A DNA stretch of 64,000 nt from the NCBI RefSeq assembly GCF_040655735.1, contig NZ_JBFAKK010000006.1, positions 248,001-312,000 of the forward strand, read 5' to 3'. The notes under the pieces are model-generated. The model made no database searches, was not told the DNA's origin, and worked only from the letters and a program-made list of their open reading frames with translations. Shown here piece after piece: positions 1-7,821 of the stretch (position 1 is the first letter of the stretch; every line of letters begins with the position of its first letter). This DNA is from Phytomonospora sp040655735 (GTDB lineage Bacteria; Actinomycetota; Actinomycetes; Mycobacteriales; Micromonosporaceae). Made by a program: the position numbers and the translations under genes.

Positions 1-1122
1 CGTGTTCTCCACATCGGACGACACGCCCGAACCGCGGGTCCGGAAGACCGAGTCCATCTCGTCGAAGAACACGATCACCGGCTGACCCTCGCTGGCCTTC
101 TCACGCGCACGCTGGAAGATCAGGCGGATGTGCCGCTCGGTCTCACCGACGTACTTGTTGAGCAGCTCGGGACCCTTGATGTTGAGGAAGTAGCTCTTGG
201 CGCGCTCGCCGCCCTTCTGCTCGCCGGCGACCTGCTTGGCCAGCGAGTTGGCGACGGCCTTGGCGATCAGCGTCTTCCCGCATCCGGGCGGTCCGTAGAG
301 CAGCACGCCCTTGGGCGGGCGCAACTGGTGCTCCAAGAACAGCTCGGCGTGCAGGAAGGGCATCTCTACGGCGTCCCTGATCTGCTCGATCTGCCGGGCG
401 AGGCCGCCGATGTCCTCGTAGTTGACGTCGGGGACCTCTTCGAGGACGAGTTCCTCGACCTCGCTCTTGGGGATCCGCTCGTAGGCGTAGGCCGAACGGG
501 CCTCCACCATGAGCGAGTCACCGGCGCGGATAGGCGCTCCGATGAGCGTGTCGGCCAAGTGCACGATGCGTTCCTCGTCGGCGTGCGAGACGACCAGGGC
601 GCGGCGCGGGTTGCCGTCCTCGTCGTTGAGCACCTCCTTGAGGGTCACCACGTCGCCGGCCTCTTCGAACCCGAGAGCCGCGACCACGTTGAACGCGTCG
701 TTGAGGAGCACTTCCTGCCCGAGACGCATCTCCTCGGGGTCGACCGACGGGGACACCGCGACGCGCATCTTGCGGCCACCGGTGAACACGTCGACCGTGC
801 CGTCCTCCTGAGCACCCAGGAACACCCCGTAACCACTCGGGGGCTGGGCGAGGCGATCGATCTCCTCTTTGAGCGTGACGATCTGCTCGCGTGCCTCCTT
901 GAGAGTCGACACGAGCCGTTCGTTCTGCTCGGACATCCGTTGAATCTGAGCCTGTGCCGCGGCAAGACGGTCCTCGAGCAACCGCACGTGTCGCGGCGTT
1001 TCGGTCATCTTGCGCCGGGCGAGAGCGAGCTCCTCCTGCAGGTATGCCACCTGACTGGAGAGATCTCTCGTCTCTCGTTCCCATCGCGCGGCGCGGGCCT
1101 CTGCGTCATCGCTACGTGCCAC
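1..1122 (-). CDS. arc: Proteasome-associated ATPase ARC/Mpa (3' end outside window)
   Basis: AAA+ unfoldase that recruits pupylated proteins and feeds them to the 20S proteasome. About 374 N-terminal residues are present. An N-terminal coiled coil (roughly residues 5-95, rich in Glu/Arg/Leu heptads) is followed by the OB-fold region. Walker A GPPGCGKT lies near residue 275 and Walker B VIVFFDEMDS near 350, with SSDVENT at the window edge. The catalytic C-terminal part and GQYL-type tail lie outside. The GTG start at 1122 is preceded by GGGAGGTGGGGAC, a good ribosome site. The ferredoxin is transcribed divergently and the tRNA methyltransferase follows, as in other proteasome-containing actinobacteria. 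Confidence 0.95.
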   Translation of the reverse strand, partial: MARSDDAEARAARWERETRDLSSQVAYLQEELALARRKMTETPRHVRLLEDRLAAAQAQIQRMSEQNERLVSTLKEAREQIVTLKEEIDRLAQPPSGYGVFLGAQEDGTVDVFTGGRKMRVAVSPSVDPEEMRLGQEVLLNDAFNVVAALGFEEAGDVVTLKEVLNDEDGNPRRALVVSHADEERIVHLADTLIGAPIRAGDSLMVEARSAYAYERIPKSEVEELVLEEVPDVNYEDIGGLARQIEQIRDAVEMPFLHAELFLEHQLRPPKGVLLYGPPGCGKTLIAKAVANSLAKQVAGEQKGGERAKSYFLNIKGPELLNKYVGETERHIRLIFQRAREKASEGQPVIVFFDEMDSVFRTRGSGVSSDVENT

Positions 1123-1271
1123 GTCCCCACCTCCCGGGGGCTGAAGGTCGACCGTTCAACCCTAACCGTTACAAGGCTCCGAGCATAGATCGCCACGCTC
1201 GGCCACGGTTACGGTTCCGTTGCCGAATCGGGCATGGCGTACGGTGCGGGACCGACTCGGCGGCTCGGAGT

Positions 1272-1277
1272 TAGTCT
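1272..1277 (+). promoter_or_regulatory. Candidate -10 element for leaderless ferredoxin mRNA
   Basis: TAGTCT ends six bases before the GTG start of the ferredoxin gene, the spacing expected for a leaderless transcript. No Shine-Dalgarno sequence is visible before that start. Inference from position only. Confidence 0.4.
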
Positions 1278-1283
1278 TGGGCC

Positions 1284-1571
1284 GTGGCTACCGAGACCGA
1301 AGCTCTGAACGTTTTCATCGACCAGGACCTGTGCACCGGTGACGGTCTGTGCGCGCAGTACGCGCCGGACGTTTTCGAGTTCGACATCGACGGTCTTGCC
1401 TACGTGAAGGGCCCCGACGGTGAGTTGCGGACCGATCCGGGCTCCCGCGTCGACGTCCCCGAGAAGTACCGGCTCGACGTCATCGACGCCGCCAAGGAGT
1501 GCCCGGGAGACTGCATTCACGTTCGGCGTGTCGCCGACGACGGTGTCGTCGCCGGCCCCGGAGCGGAGTGA
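1284..1571 (+). CDS. 3Fe-4S ferredoxin
   Basis: Small single-cluster ferredoxin of 95 residues, a soluble electron carrier. Cluster ligands are Cys17, Cys23 and Cys73. Asp20 occupies the place of the second Cys of a 4Fe-4S site, which points to a 3Fe-4S cluster. Cys77 (in CPGDC) is extra. The acidic N-terminal half resembles ferredoxins paired with P450s or other oxidoreductases, but none sits beside it here. A ferredoxin is often found next to ARC/Dop in actinobacteria, so this looks like conserved synteny rather than an operon with an oxidase. GTG start, probably leaderless. Confidence 0.9.
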   Translation: MATETEALNVFIDQDLCTGDGLCAQYAPDVFEFDIDGLAYVKGPDGELRTDPGSRVDVPEKYRLDVIDAAKECPGDCIHVRRVADDGVVAGPGAE

Positions 1572-1681
1572 GACGACTCCGAAACGGAGTGACCCGGAGG
1601 CGACGGAGAGTCGCCAATATGACAGCCCGGGCCGCGTCGGATCCACGACGAAAGGGCTTTCGCGTCCACTGAGGACGCGTT

Positions 1682-1706
1682 CCGGGCCGGTGCTCCACCG
1701 GCCCGG
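1682..1706. terminator. Bidirectional stem-loop terminator
   Basis: Perfect 11-bp stem (CCGGGCCGGTG / CACCGGCCCGG) with a 3-base loop, between the convergent ferredoxin and tRNA methyltransferase genes. No T-tract, as is common in high-GC actinobacteria. Confidence 0.7.
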
Positions 1707-1720
1707 CGCCGTGATCGCGC

Positions 1721-2614
1721 CTACTCCGCGGCCGCGGCGGGACGGGCGCCCGGCGCTTCCCCGCGACGCTGCTGGTAGGCCTCCTGGCCCTTGCTGGGCT
1801 TGCGCTTGCGGATCGGGGCGACCGCACCGGGTGCGAGCCGGCGCGCGGTCACCAGGAACGCGGTGTGGGCGATCATGCGATGGTCGGGGCGGACGGCGAG
1901 CCCTTCGAGGTGCCAGTCGCGCACGAGCGTCTCGAACGCGCGGGGCTCGGTGAAGCAGCCCCGGGCGCGCAGTCCTTCGACGAGGTCCGACATCTGGGTC
2001 GTGGTGGCGACGTAGCCGATGAACACGCCGCCGGGGATCAGTGCCCGTTCGATCAGATCGAAGTGCTCCCAGGGGGCGAGCATGTCGAGGATGATCCGGT
2101 CGATGTCGGTGACGTCGGCCCCGGCGACGTCGCCGGTGGTGAGCGTCCAGTTCTTCGGCGGGCCGCCGAGGAAGGCCTCGACGTTGGCGCGGGCGATGTC
2201 GGCGAAATCGGGGCGCAGTTCGAAGGAGTGGAGGTGTCCTTCGTCTCCCACGGCCCGCAGGAGCGAGCAGCTGAGGGCGCCGGAGCCGGCGCCGGCCTCG
2301 AGTACCCGGGCGCCGGGGAAGATGTCGCCGATGCCGATGATCTGGGCGGCGTCCTTGGGGTAGATCACCTGGGCGCCGCGGGGCATGGAGAGCACGAAGT
2401 CCGACAGCAGCGGGCGCAGCGCGAGGTACTGGGTCATGCCCGCGGAGGTGACGACGCTGCCTTCGGGGAGGCCGATGAGGTCGTCGTGGGCGATGCCGCC
2501 GCGGTGGGTGTGGAAGGACTTCCCGCTCTCCAGGACCACCGTGTGCATGCGGCCCTTGCTGTCGGTGAGCTGGACGCGGTCTCCCTCGCGGAACGGTCCA
2601 CGGCGCTGTTCCAT
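1721..2614 (-). CDS. trmI: tRNA (adenine-58-N1)-methyltransferase TrmI
   Basis: SAM-dependent enzyme making m1A58 in the tRNA T-loop; works as a homotetramer. The 297-residue protein has the N-terminal beta-barrel region (GPFREGDRVQLTDSKGR), the linker ending MPRGAQVIYPKDAAQI, and the Rossmann motif VLEAGAGSGALS near residues 105-116. The LDMLAPW motif that supplies the catalytic Asp is present. The C-terminal tail is basic and Ala/Pro-rich. The ATG overlaps by one base the TGA of the upstream M50 protease gene, so the two are probably translationally coupled. Ortholog of the mycobacterial proteasome-linked TrmI (Rv2118c). Confidence 0.95.
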   Translation of the reverse strand: MEQRRGPFREGDRVQLTDSKGRMHTVVLESGKSFHTHRGGIAHDDLIGLPEGSVVTSAGMTQYLALRPLLSDFVLSMPRGAQVIYPKDAAQIIGIGDIFPGARVLEAGAGSGALSCSLLRAVGDEGHLHSFELRPDFADIARANVEAFLGGPPKNWTLTTGDVAGADVTDIDRIILDMLAPWEHFDLIERALIPGGVFIGYVATTTQMSDLVEGLRARGCFTEPRAFETLVRDWHLEGLAVRPDHRMIAHTAFLVTARRLAPGAVAPIRKRKPSKGQEAYQQRRGEAPGARPAAAAE

Positions 2615-3807
2615 CAGGTGTTGACTCCGTTGCGGGTATTCGTTGTTTTCGGACGGCTGCGTATCGTACGTGGATCGAGAACCTCGGCGATATCCGCCGC
2701 CGTCACGACGCCGAGGACGACGCCTTCTGCCATCACCAGGTACTCGGTGGAGGGATTGGCGCGCACGGCGGTGATGACCTCCTCCCCGTGCATCTCGGGG
2801 CTGAGGGCGGCGCGGGGGTTGAGGTCGCGGGACACGCTGTCGACCGAGATCCAGGGCCTGCGGTGTTCGGGGACGCTCCTGGCGGCGTGCGCGTGGAGCA
2901 GCGAGAGGGGCCGGTCGGCGCCGTCGACGACGAGGACTCCCTGCGCGGCGTGGTCCTCGGCGCGACGCAGCGCCTCCGACAGGGGTGTGCCGGTGGGGAC
3001 CGAGGTCAGCGGGCGGATGAGCTTGCGCACGGCGAGCAGGTGGACGCGGCCGCCGAGCCGGCCGATGCGGATGGCCTGGGACGCTCCGGCCCACAGGACC
3101 ATGCCGACCATGCCGGTGAACAGCAGGCTGACGATGTTGGTGCCGCGGGAGGCGAGGAACAGCGCCAGGCCCCCTGCGAGGGTGAGGACGGCGACGACGC
3201 GGCCGGTCCAGCCGGCGACGCGCGTGGCGAGGTGGCGGTCCTTCGCGGCGGCCCACACCGCGGCGCGCAGCGCGCGGCCGCCGTCGAGCGGCAGGCCGGG
3301 CAGGACGTTGAAGATCGCGACGATGATGTTGCTCACGGCGAACTGGAAGGCGAGCTCGTAGGCGATGCTCGGGCTGTCGAGGGCGATGAGCAGGCCGACG
3401 CCGACGGCGCCCAGTACGGCCGAGACGGCGGGGCCGGCGAGCGCGACGAGGGCCTCGATGCCGGGGCGGGGCGCCTCCTCTTCCATCTCGGTGTATCCGC
3501 CGAGCATTTCGAGTGTGATGCCTTTGACGCGGATGCCGAACTTGAGGCTGGTGAGGGCGTGGCCGAGTTCGTGGAGGAACACCGAGAGGCAGAGGCTGAT
3601 GACGAAGGTGAAGGAGACCGCGTAGACGAGGGGTCCGGTGAGTTCGGGCAGTGCCTCGCGGACGATGTCGGAGTAGATGACCGTGACCAGGACGGCGAGG
3701 ATGATCCAGGAGGGGCTGAGGTAGACCGGGATGCCGAACACCCGGCCGAGGCGAAGGCCTCGTCTGCGGAGCCCGCGGGGACCGTTGCTGGGTGCGCTGT
3801 CGTCCAT
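2614..3807 (-). CDS. M50 (site-2-protease-like) membrane metalloprotease with CBS domains
   Basis: Polytopic zinc protease of the S2P/SpoIVFB type, 397 residues. The zinc motif HELGH lies near residue 80 within a membrane segment, and the second motif LPGLPLDGGRALR near 170 supplies the third ligand. About five or six hydrophobic segments precede a C-terminal pair of CBS-like domains (about 255-385). Family role is regulated intramembrane proteolysis; the substrate is unknown. GTG at 3810 directly precedes the ATG at 3807 and either may be used; no Shine-Dalgarno is visible. Head-to-tail and coupled with trmI. Confidence 0.88.
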   Translation of the reverse strand: MDDSAPSNGPRGLRRRGLRLGRVFGIPVYLSPSWIILAVLVTVIYSDIVREALPELTGPLVYAVSFTFVISLCLSVFLHELGHALTSLKFGIRVKGITLEMLGGYTEMEEEAPRPGIEALVALAGPAVSAVLGAVGVGLLIALDSPSIAYELAFQFAVSNIIVAIFNVLPGLPLDGGRALRAAVWAAAKDRHLATRVAGWTGRVVAVLTLAGGLALFLASRGTNIVSLLFTGMVGMVLWAGASQAIRIGRLGGRVHLLAVRKLIRPLTSVPTGTPLSEALRRAEDHAAQGVLVVDGADRPLSLLHAHAARSVPEHRRPWISVDSVSRDLNPRAALSPEMHGEEVITAVRANPSTEYLVMAEGVVLGVVTAADIAEVLDPRTIRSRPKTTNTRNGVNT

Positions 3808-3875
3808 CACGACGATGCTACGGGCCGTGGTGGGGTGGTGAGGCGTGCGGTGCTTTGTCGGTGGTGAAACCTACG

Positions 3876-4754
3876 ATGGGGCTCATGCCTTCCCCGCTGC
3901 CGCTGCTGCCCGTGTCGCTGTCGCCTTCGCGGGCGGCGGACTTCAAGACCTGTCCGCTGCTCTATCGCTTCCGCAGCGTCGACCGGTTGCCGGAGGATCC
4001 GTCGCCGGAGATGGCGCGGGGGACGCTGGTGCACGCGGTGCTGGAGCGTTTGTACGACCTGTCGGCGGTGGACCGGACGGCCGCGGCGGCGGTGTCGATG
4101 GTGGGTCCGGAGTGGGAGCGGCTGCGGGGGGAGGACGAGCGGATCGCGGGTCTGTTCGTCGAGGGCGAGGCGGGGCTGGACGTGTGGCTGGATTCGGTGC
4201 GCGACCTGGTGGAGGGCTATTTCTCCGTTGAGGATCCGACGCGTCTCGAACCGGCTGAGCGGGAGTGTCTGGTGGAGACGACCCTGGATGACGGTCTGGT
4301 GCTGCGGGGTTACGTGGATCGTCTGGACGTGTCGCCGGCCGGGGACATCCGGATCGTCGACTACAAGACGGGCCGGGCGCCGGCGGAGAGTTTCGAGGCG
4401 AAGGCGCTGTTCCAGTTGCGGTTCTACGCGCTGGTGCTGTGGCGTACGCGCGGGGTGGTGCCCCGGATGCTGCGGTTGGTGTATTTGAAGGACCGTCTGG
4501 TGCTCGACCACTCCCCCGACGAGGCGGAGCTGGTGCGTTTCGAGGGCTCGGTGAAGGCGTTGTGGGCGGCCATCGGTGAGGCGGTGGCGAGCGGTGAGTT
4601 CGCGCCGAAGCCGAGTCGTCTGTGCGGGTGGTGCGCGTATCAGGACAAGTGCCCGGCCTTCGGTGGGACGCCGCCGCCGATGCCGGTGGCGGAGGTCGCG
4701 GCCATTCCCGCTCAGGGCGGACACCCGGAGCGAGGGGACGGCCACTCATCCTGA
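3876..4754 (+). CDS. RecB-family PD-(D/E)XK exonuclease with Fe-S-type cysteines
   Basis: Standalone nuclease of 292 residues related to the C-terminal nuclease domain of RecB/AddB. The core is visible as LRGYVDRLD followed by IRIVDYKTG (catalytic Asp and Lys) near residues 140-165, then a QLRFYALVL helix. The C-terminal cysteines in LCGWCAYQDKC, with an upstream Cys (CPLLYRF), fit the AddB-like 4Fe-4S clamp. It is conserved beside trmI in actinobacteria (Rv2119-like). The start at 3876 (MGLMPSP) is chosen because homologous sequence begins soon after; 3885 is an alternative. Confidence 0.88.
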   Translation: MGLMPSPLPLLPVSLSPSRAADFKTCPLLYRFRSVDRLPEDPSPEMARGTLVHAVLERLYDLSAVDRTAAAAVSMVGPEWERLRGEDERIAGLFVEGEAGLDVWLDSVRDLVEGYFSVEDPTRLEPAERECLVETTLDDGLVLRGYVDRLDVSPAGDIRIVDYKTGRAPAESFEAKALFQLRFYALVLWRTRGVVPRMLRLVYLKDRLVLDHSPDEAELVRFEGSVKALWAAIGEAVASGEFAPKPSRLCGWCAYQDKCPAFGGTPPPMPVAEVAAIPAQGGHPERGDGHSS

Positions 4755-4820
4755 CGGAGGACCCTAAGATCGGTCTGGGTCAGGACTCGGGTCGCCTGTT
4801 GAGCGGTTAGCGTCTGGTCT

Positions 4821-6077
4821 GTGACTGAACAGCGACGCCCGGATGGACGGTGGTGGGGCCGGGAGGGCCGTGTCCACCTGTGGTTCCGTGCGCGTCCGCT
4901 GGTCTTCGACGCGCTGGCGGCGTTGTTCTGGCTGGCGCTGTCGATGGTGAGCTTCGTCATCGCCTCGCAGACCCAGCCGGAGTACGGCGGTCTGGGGTGG
5001 CGTGCGCTGCCGTGGCTGGTGCCGGGAACGGTGGCGATGGCCATCAGGCGGCGTTGGTTCAAGGCCGCGGTGGGCATCCAGTTGGTGATCCTGCTGCTTC
5101 CTTTCGCCGTCGACGAGGCGTGGTGGGGCATTTCGGGGTGGAGCATGTTCGTGCTCACCTATACCGCCGCGGCCGACCATCGCTGGCGCTTGGCGCTGGC
5201 CTCCATCGGTCTGATGTGGGGCGTCGACTCGGTGGCGACCTACTTCTATCCCGGTCATCTGATCGGGGACTCCCGTACGACGTTGTACGTGTCCAGCTAT
5301 CTCCTGGGGATCACGGCGTTGTTCATCGGGCGTCTGGTGCACAGCAGGCGGACGCTGGTGGAGGCGTTGCGCACTCGTGCGCGCATCGCCGAGGAGAACC
5401 AGCAGGCCCATGCCGCGCAGGCCGTGTCCGATGAGCGGCAGCGCATCGCGCGGGAGCTTCACGATGTCGTCGCCCATCACGTGTCGGTGATGGGTGTCAT
5501 GGCCACTGGCGCGCGGCGGGTTCTCGCCAATGATCCGCGCCGGGCGGAGGAGGCGCTGGCGACGATCGAGGACACCGGCCGCACCGCTCTGCGGGAGATG
5601 CGGCGGCTTCTGGACGTGTTGCGCACCAGTGACCACGACGACGCGGAACTGACTCCTCAGCCCGGCCTCGCGGCCGTGCAGACGCTCGTCGACCAGGTCC
5701 GCGACGCCGGCCTGCCGGTGCGTCTGCTCGTCGAGGGCGGGCCCGAGGTGCCGCTCGACCCGGGCGTGGCGCTGTCGGTGTACCGGATCGTGCAGGAGGC
5801 GTTGACCAACACGCTCAAGCACGGTGGGCGGGCCCGCGCGGAGGTGCGCATCAAGTACACCGGTGAGCAGTTGCTGGTGGAGATCTTCGACGACGGGCGG
5901 GGGCCGAAGCTGACGCCGAGGGCGCCCGGCGAGCGCGTCGGGCATGGGCTGGTGGGGATGCGCGAGCGGATCACGCTGTACGGAGGGACGCTGCGGACCG
6001 GGCCCCGGCCGGGCGGGGGTTTCCGCGTGTACGCGAAAATCCCGATCGACACCCCAGCAGACGGGAGCAGCACGTGA
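4821..6077 (+). CDS. NarL-type sensor histidine kinase
   Basis: 418-residue membrane kinase. Four or five hydrophobic segments fill residues about 28-175 with little extracytoplasmic domain, the intramembrane-sensing arrangement. A HisKA_3 dimerisation helix follows with phospho-acceptor His214 (ERQRIARELHDVVAHH). The HATPase region has the N-box VQEALTNTLKH and G-box FDDGRG / GHGLVGMRER. The stop overlaps the response-regulator start by four bases (GTGA). It precedes an ABC exporter, a layout typical of envelope-stress or antibiotic-response systems. GTG start at 4821. Confidence 0.93.
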   Translation: MTEQRRPDGRWWGREGRVHLWFRARPLVFDALAALFWLALSMVSFVIASQTQPEYGGLGWRALPWLVPGTVAMAIRRRWFKAAVGIQLVILLLPFAVDEAWWGISGWSMFVLTYTAAADHRWRLALASIGLMWGVDSVATYFYPGHLIGDSRTTLYVSSYLLGITALFIGRLVHSRRTLVEALRTRARIAEENQQAHAAQAVSDERQRIARELHDVVAHHVSVMGVMATGARRVLANDPRRAEEALATIEDTGRTALREMRRLLDVLRTSDHDDAELTPQPGLAAVQTLVDQVRDAGLPVRLLVEGGPEVPLDPGVALSVYRIVQEALTNTLKHGGRARAEVRIKYTGEQLLVEIFDDGRGPKLTPRAPGERVGHGLVGMRERITLYGGTLRTGPRPGGGFRVYAKIPIDTPADGSST

Positions 6078-6769
6078 CAGACACCGCAGGTTCGGTGGCC
6101 GCCGAGCGGCCGATCCGGGTTCTACTCGCCGACGACCAGCCTTTGCTTCGCACGGGTTTTCGGATGGTGCTCGGCGCCGAGGCCGACATCGACATCGTGG
6201 GTGAGGCCGGGGACGGGTCGGAGGCGGTCGAGCTGTCGCGGCGGTTGCTGCCCGACGTGGTGCTGATGGACATCCGGATGCCTCGCATGGACGGGGTGGC
6301 GGCGACGAAGCTGATCGTGGACGCGCAGCTTCCGGTGCACATCCTCATCCTGACGACCTTCGACCTCGACGAGTACGTCGTGGGCGCGCTGCGGGCGGGT
6401 GCGGGGGGCTTCCTGTCGAAGGATGTGCCGGCCGACGAGCTGATCACCGCGATCCGGACCGTGGCGCGTGGTGAGGCGGTCGTGGCGCCGCGGATCCTGC
6501 GTCGCCTCCTTGAGCGTTTCGCCGATCGGCTGCCCGATCCGAGTGAGCGGCCGCCGGTGGCGCTGGACTCGCTGACCGAACGCGAGCGGGAGGTGCTCGT
6601 CAACGTCGCGCGTGGGCTGTCGAACTCCGAAATCGCGAAAGAGCTGACGGTCAGTGAGACCACTGTTAAAACTCATGTGGGGCACGTGCTGACCAAACTG
6701 GGTCTCCGTGACCGTGTTCAGGCCGTCGTTTTGGCCTACGAGTCGGGGTTGGTCAAACCTCGCCAGTAG
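6074..6769 (+). CDS. NarL/LuxR-type response regulator
   Basis: 231-residue partner of the preceding kinase. The receiver domain has the acidic pair near residue 20, phospho-acceptor Asp66 (LMDIRMP) and a conserved Lys in FLSKD. The C-terminal LuxR helix-turn-helix (LTEREREVLVNVARG, SNSEIAKELTVSETTVKTHV) spans about 165-225. The GTG start overlaps the kinase stop. The downstream ABC exporter is the obvious candidate target, and a 13-bp palindrome lies between them. Confidence 0.94.
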   Translation: MTDTAGSVAAERPIRVLLADDQPLLRTGFRMVLGAEADIDIVGEAGDGSEAVELSRRLLPDVVLMDIRMPRMDGVAATKLIVDAQLPVHILILTTFDLDEYVVGALRAGAGGFLSKDVPADELITAIRTVARGEAVVAPRILRRLLERFADRLPDPSERPPVALDSLTEREREVLVNVARGLSNSEIAKELTVSETTVKTHVGHVLTKLGLRDRVQAVVLAYESGLVKPRQ

Positions 6770-6855
6770 GGCCCGCGGCCTGCGAGAACTCAACAGCGGG
6801 CCGAGGGCGTCTCCTCCCCGGGGATGATCCGGGGCTCGTCCCGGGGGCTGGTTCT

Positions 6856-6868
6856 CAGGGTGACCCTG
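6856..6868. promoter_or_regulatory. Candidate operator between the two-component system and the ABC exporter
   Basis: CAGGGTGACCCTG is an inverted repeat (6-bp arms around one base) inside the 263-bp gap upstream of the exporter genes, followed by GGGTCGGGGG. LuxR-type regulators bind such palindromes, so it may be the response-regulator site. Otherwise the gap 6770-7032 shows only a purine-rich ribosome site before the ATPase start. Confidence 0.35.
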
Positions 6869-7032
6869 GGTCGGGGGTAGGGGTTTCGTACGCCGCCGGG
6901 CGGAGCGAAAGACCGTTCCAGGGCACGACGGATCGGGCCGATCGAGGCCATAGCGTCGTTGACGACACACCACTACATCAAGAAGCGCCCGCCGAGGGCG
7001 CACAGTCAAACCTCTCGGGGAGGGATGGGAAC

Positions 7033-7818
7033 GTGGCATCTACGACCGTGGCCGACGCGGGCATCGCGGCGCGCGCCTCAGGCGTTTGGAAGGTTTACGG
7101 AACCGGCGAGGCGCAGGTCATCGCGCTGCGGGACGTGAGCGTCGACCTGGCTCGCGGCCGCTTCACCGCCATCATGGGTCCGTCCGGTTCGGGCAAGTCG
7201 ACCCTCATGCACTGCCTGGCCGGTCTCGACACCGTCAACCGCGGCGAGACCTTCATCGGGGACCTGCGCGTGACGGGCATGTCCGACCGCCAGCTCACCC
7301 AGATGCGCCGCGACAATGTCGGCTTCATCTTCCAGCAGTTCAACCTCCTGCCGACCTTGACGGCCGAGGAGAACATCACGCTCCCGCTGTCGATCGCCGG
7401 GAAGAAGCCCGACAAGGCCTGGTTCGATCAGGTCATCGACACCGTGGGCCTGCGCGACCGGCTGACGCACAAGCCGACCGAGCTGTCGGGCGGGCAGCAG
7501 CAGCGGGTGGCGTGCGCGCGTGCGCTGGTGTCGCGTCCCGAGGTGATCTTCGCCGACGAGCCCACCGGTAACCTCGACTCCAAGTCGGGTGCCGAGGTGC
7601 TGAACTTCCTGCGCGACTCCGTCGACCGTTTCGGTCAGACGATCGTCATGGTCACCCACGACGCCAACGCCGCCTCCTACGCCGACCGGGTGCTGTTCCT
7701 CGCCGACGGCCAGGTCGTCGACGAGCTGATCGACCCCACGGCCGAGCAGGTCCTCGACGAGCTCAAGCGGCTCGAGGAGATCGTGAACTCGCGGCAGACG
7801 CAGGCGGAGGGGCACTGA
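7033..7818 (+). CDS. ABC transporter ATPase, MacB/LolD-like
   Basis: 261-residue nucleotide-binding subunit of a MacB/FtsE-type (type VII) transporter. Walker A GPSGSGKST is near residue 50, Q-loop FIFQQFNLLP near 98, signature LSGGQQQR near 155 and Walker B VIFADEPTGNLDS near 175, with H-switch VTHD. The C-terminal extension is Glu/Arg-rich. The GTG start follows GGGAGGGATGGGAAC. It lies three bases upstream of its permease. With the two-component system it probably forms a self-regulated export or envelope-stress module. Confidence 0.95.
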   Translation: MASTTVADAGIAARASGVWKVYGTGEAQVIALRDVSVDLARGRFTAIMGPSGSGKSTLMHCLAGLDTVNRGETFIGDLRVTGMSDRQLTQMRRDNVGFIFQQFNLLPTLTAEENITLPLSIAGKKPDKAWFDQVIDTVGLRDRLTHKPTELSGGQQQRVACARALVSRPEVIFADEPTGNLDSKSGAEVLNFLRDSVDRFGQTIVMVTHDANAASYADRVLFLADGQVVDELIDPTAEQVLDELKRLEEIVNSRQTQAEGH

Positions 7819-7821
7819 GCC

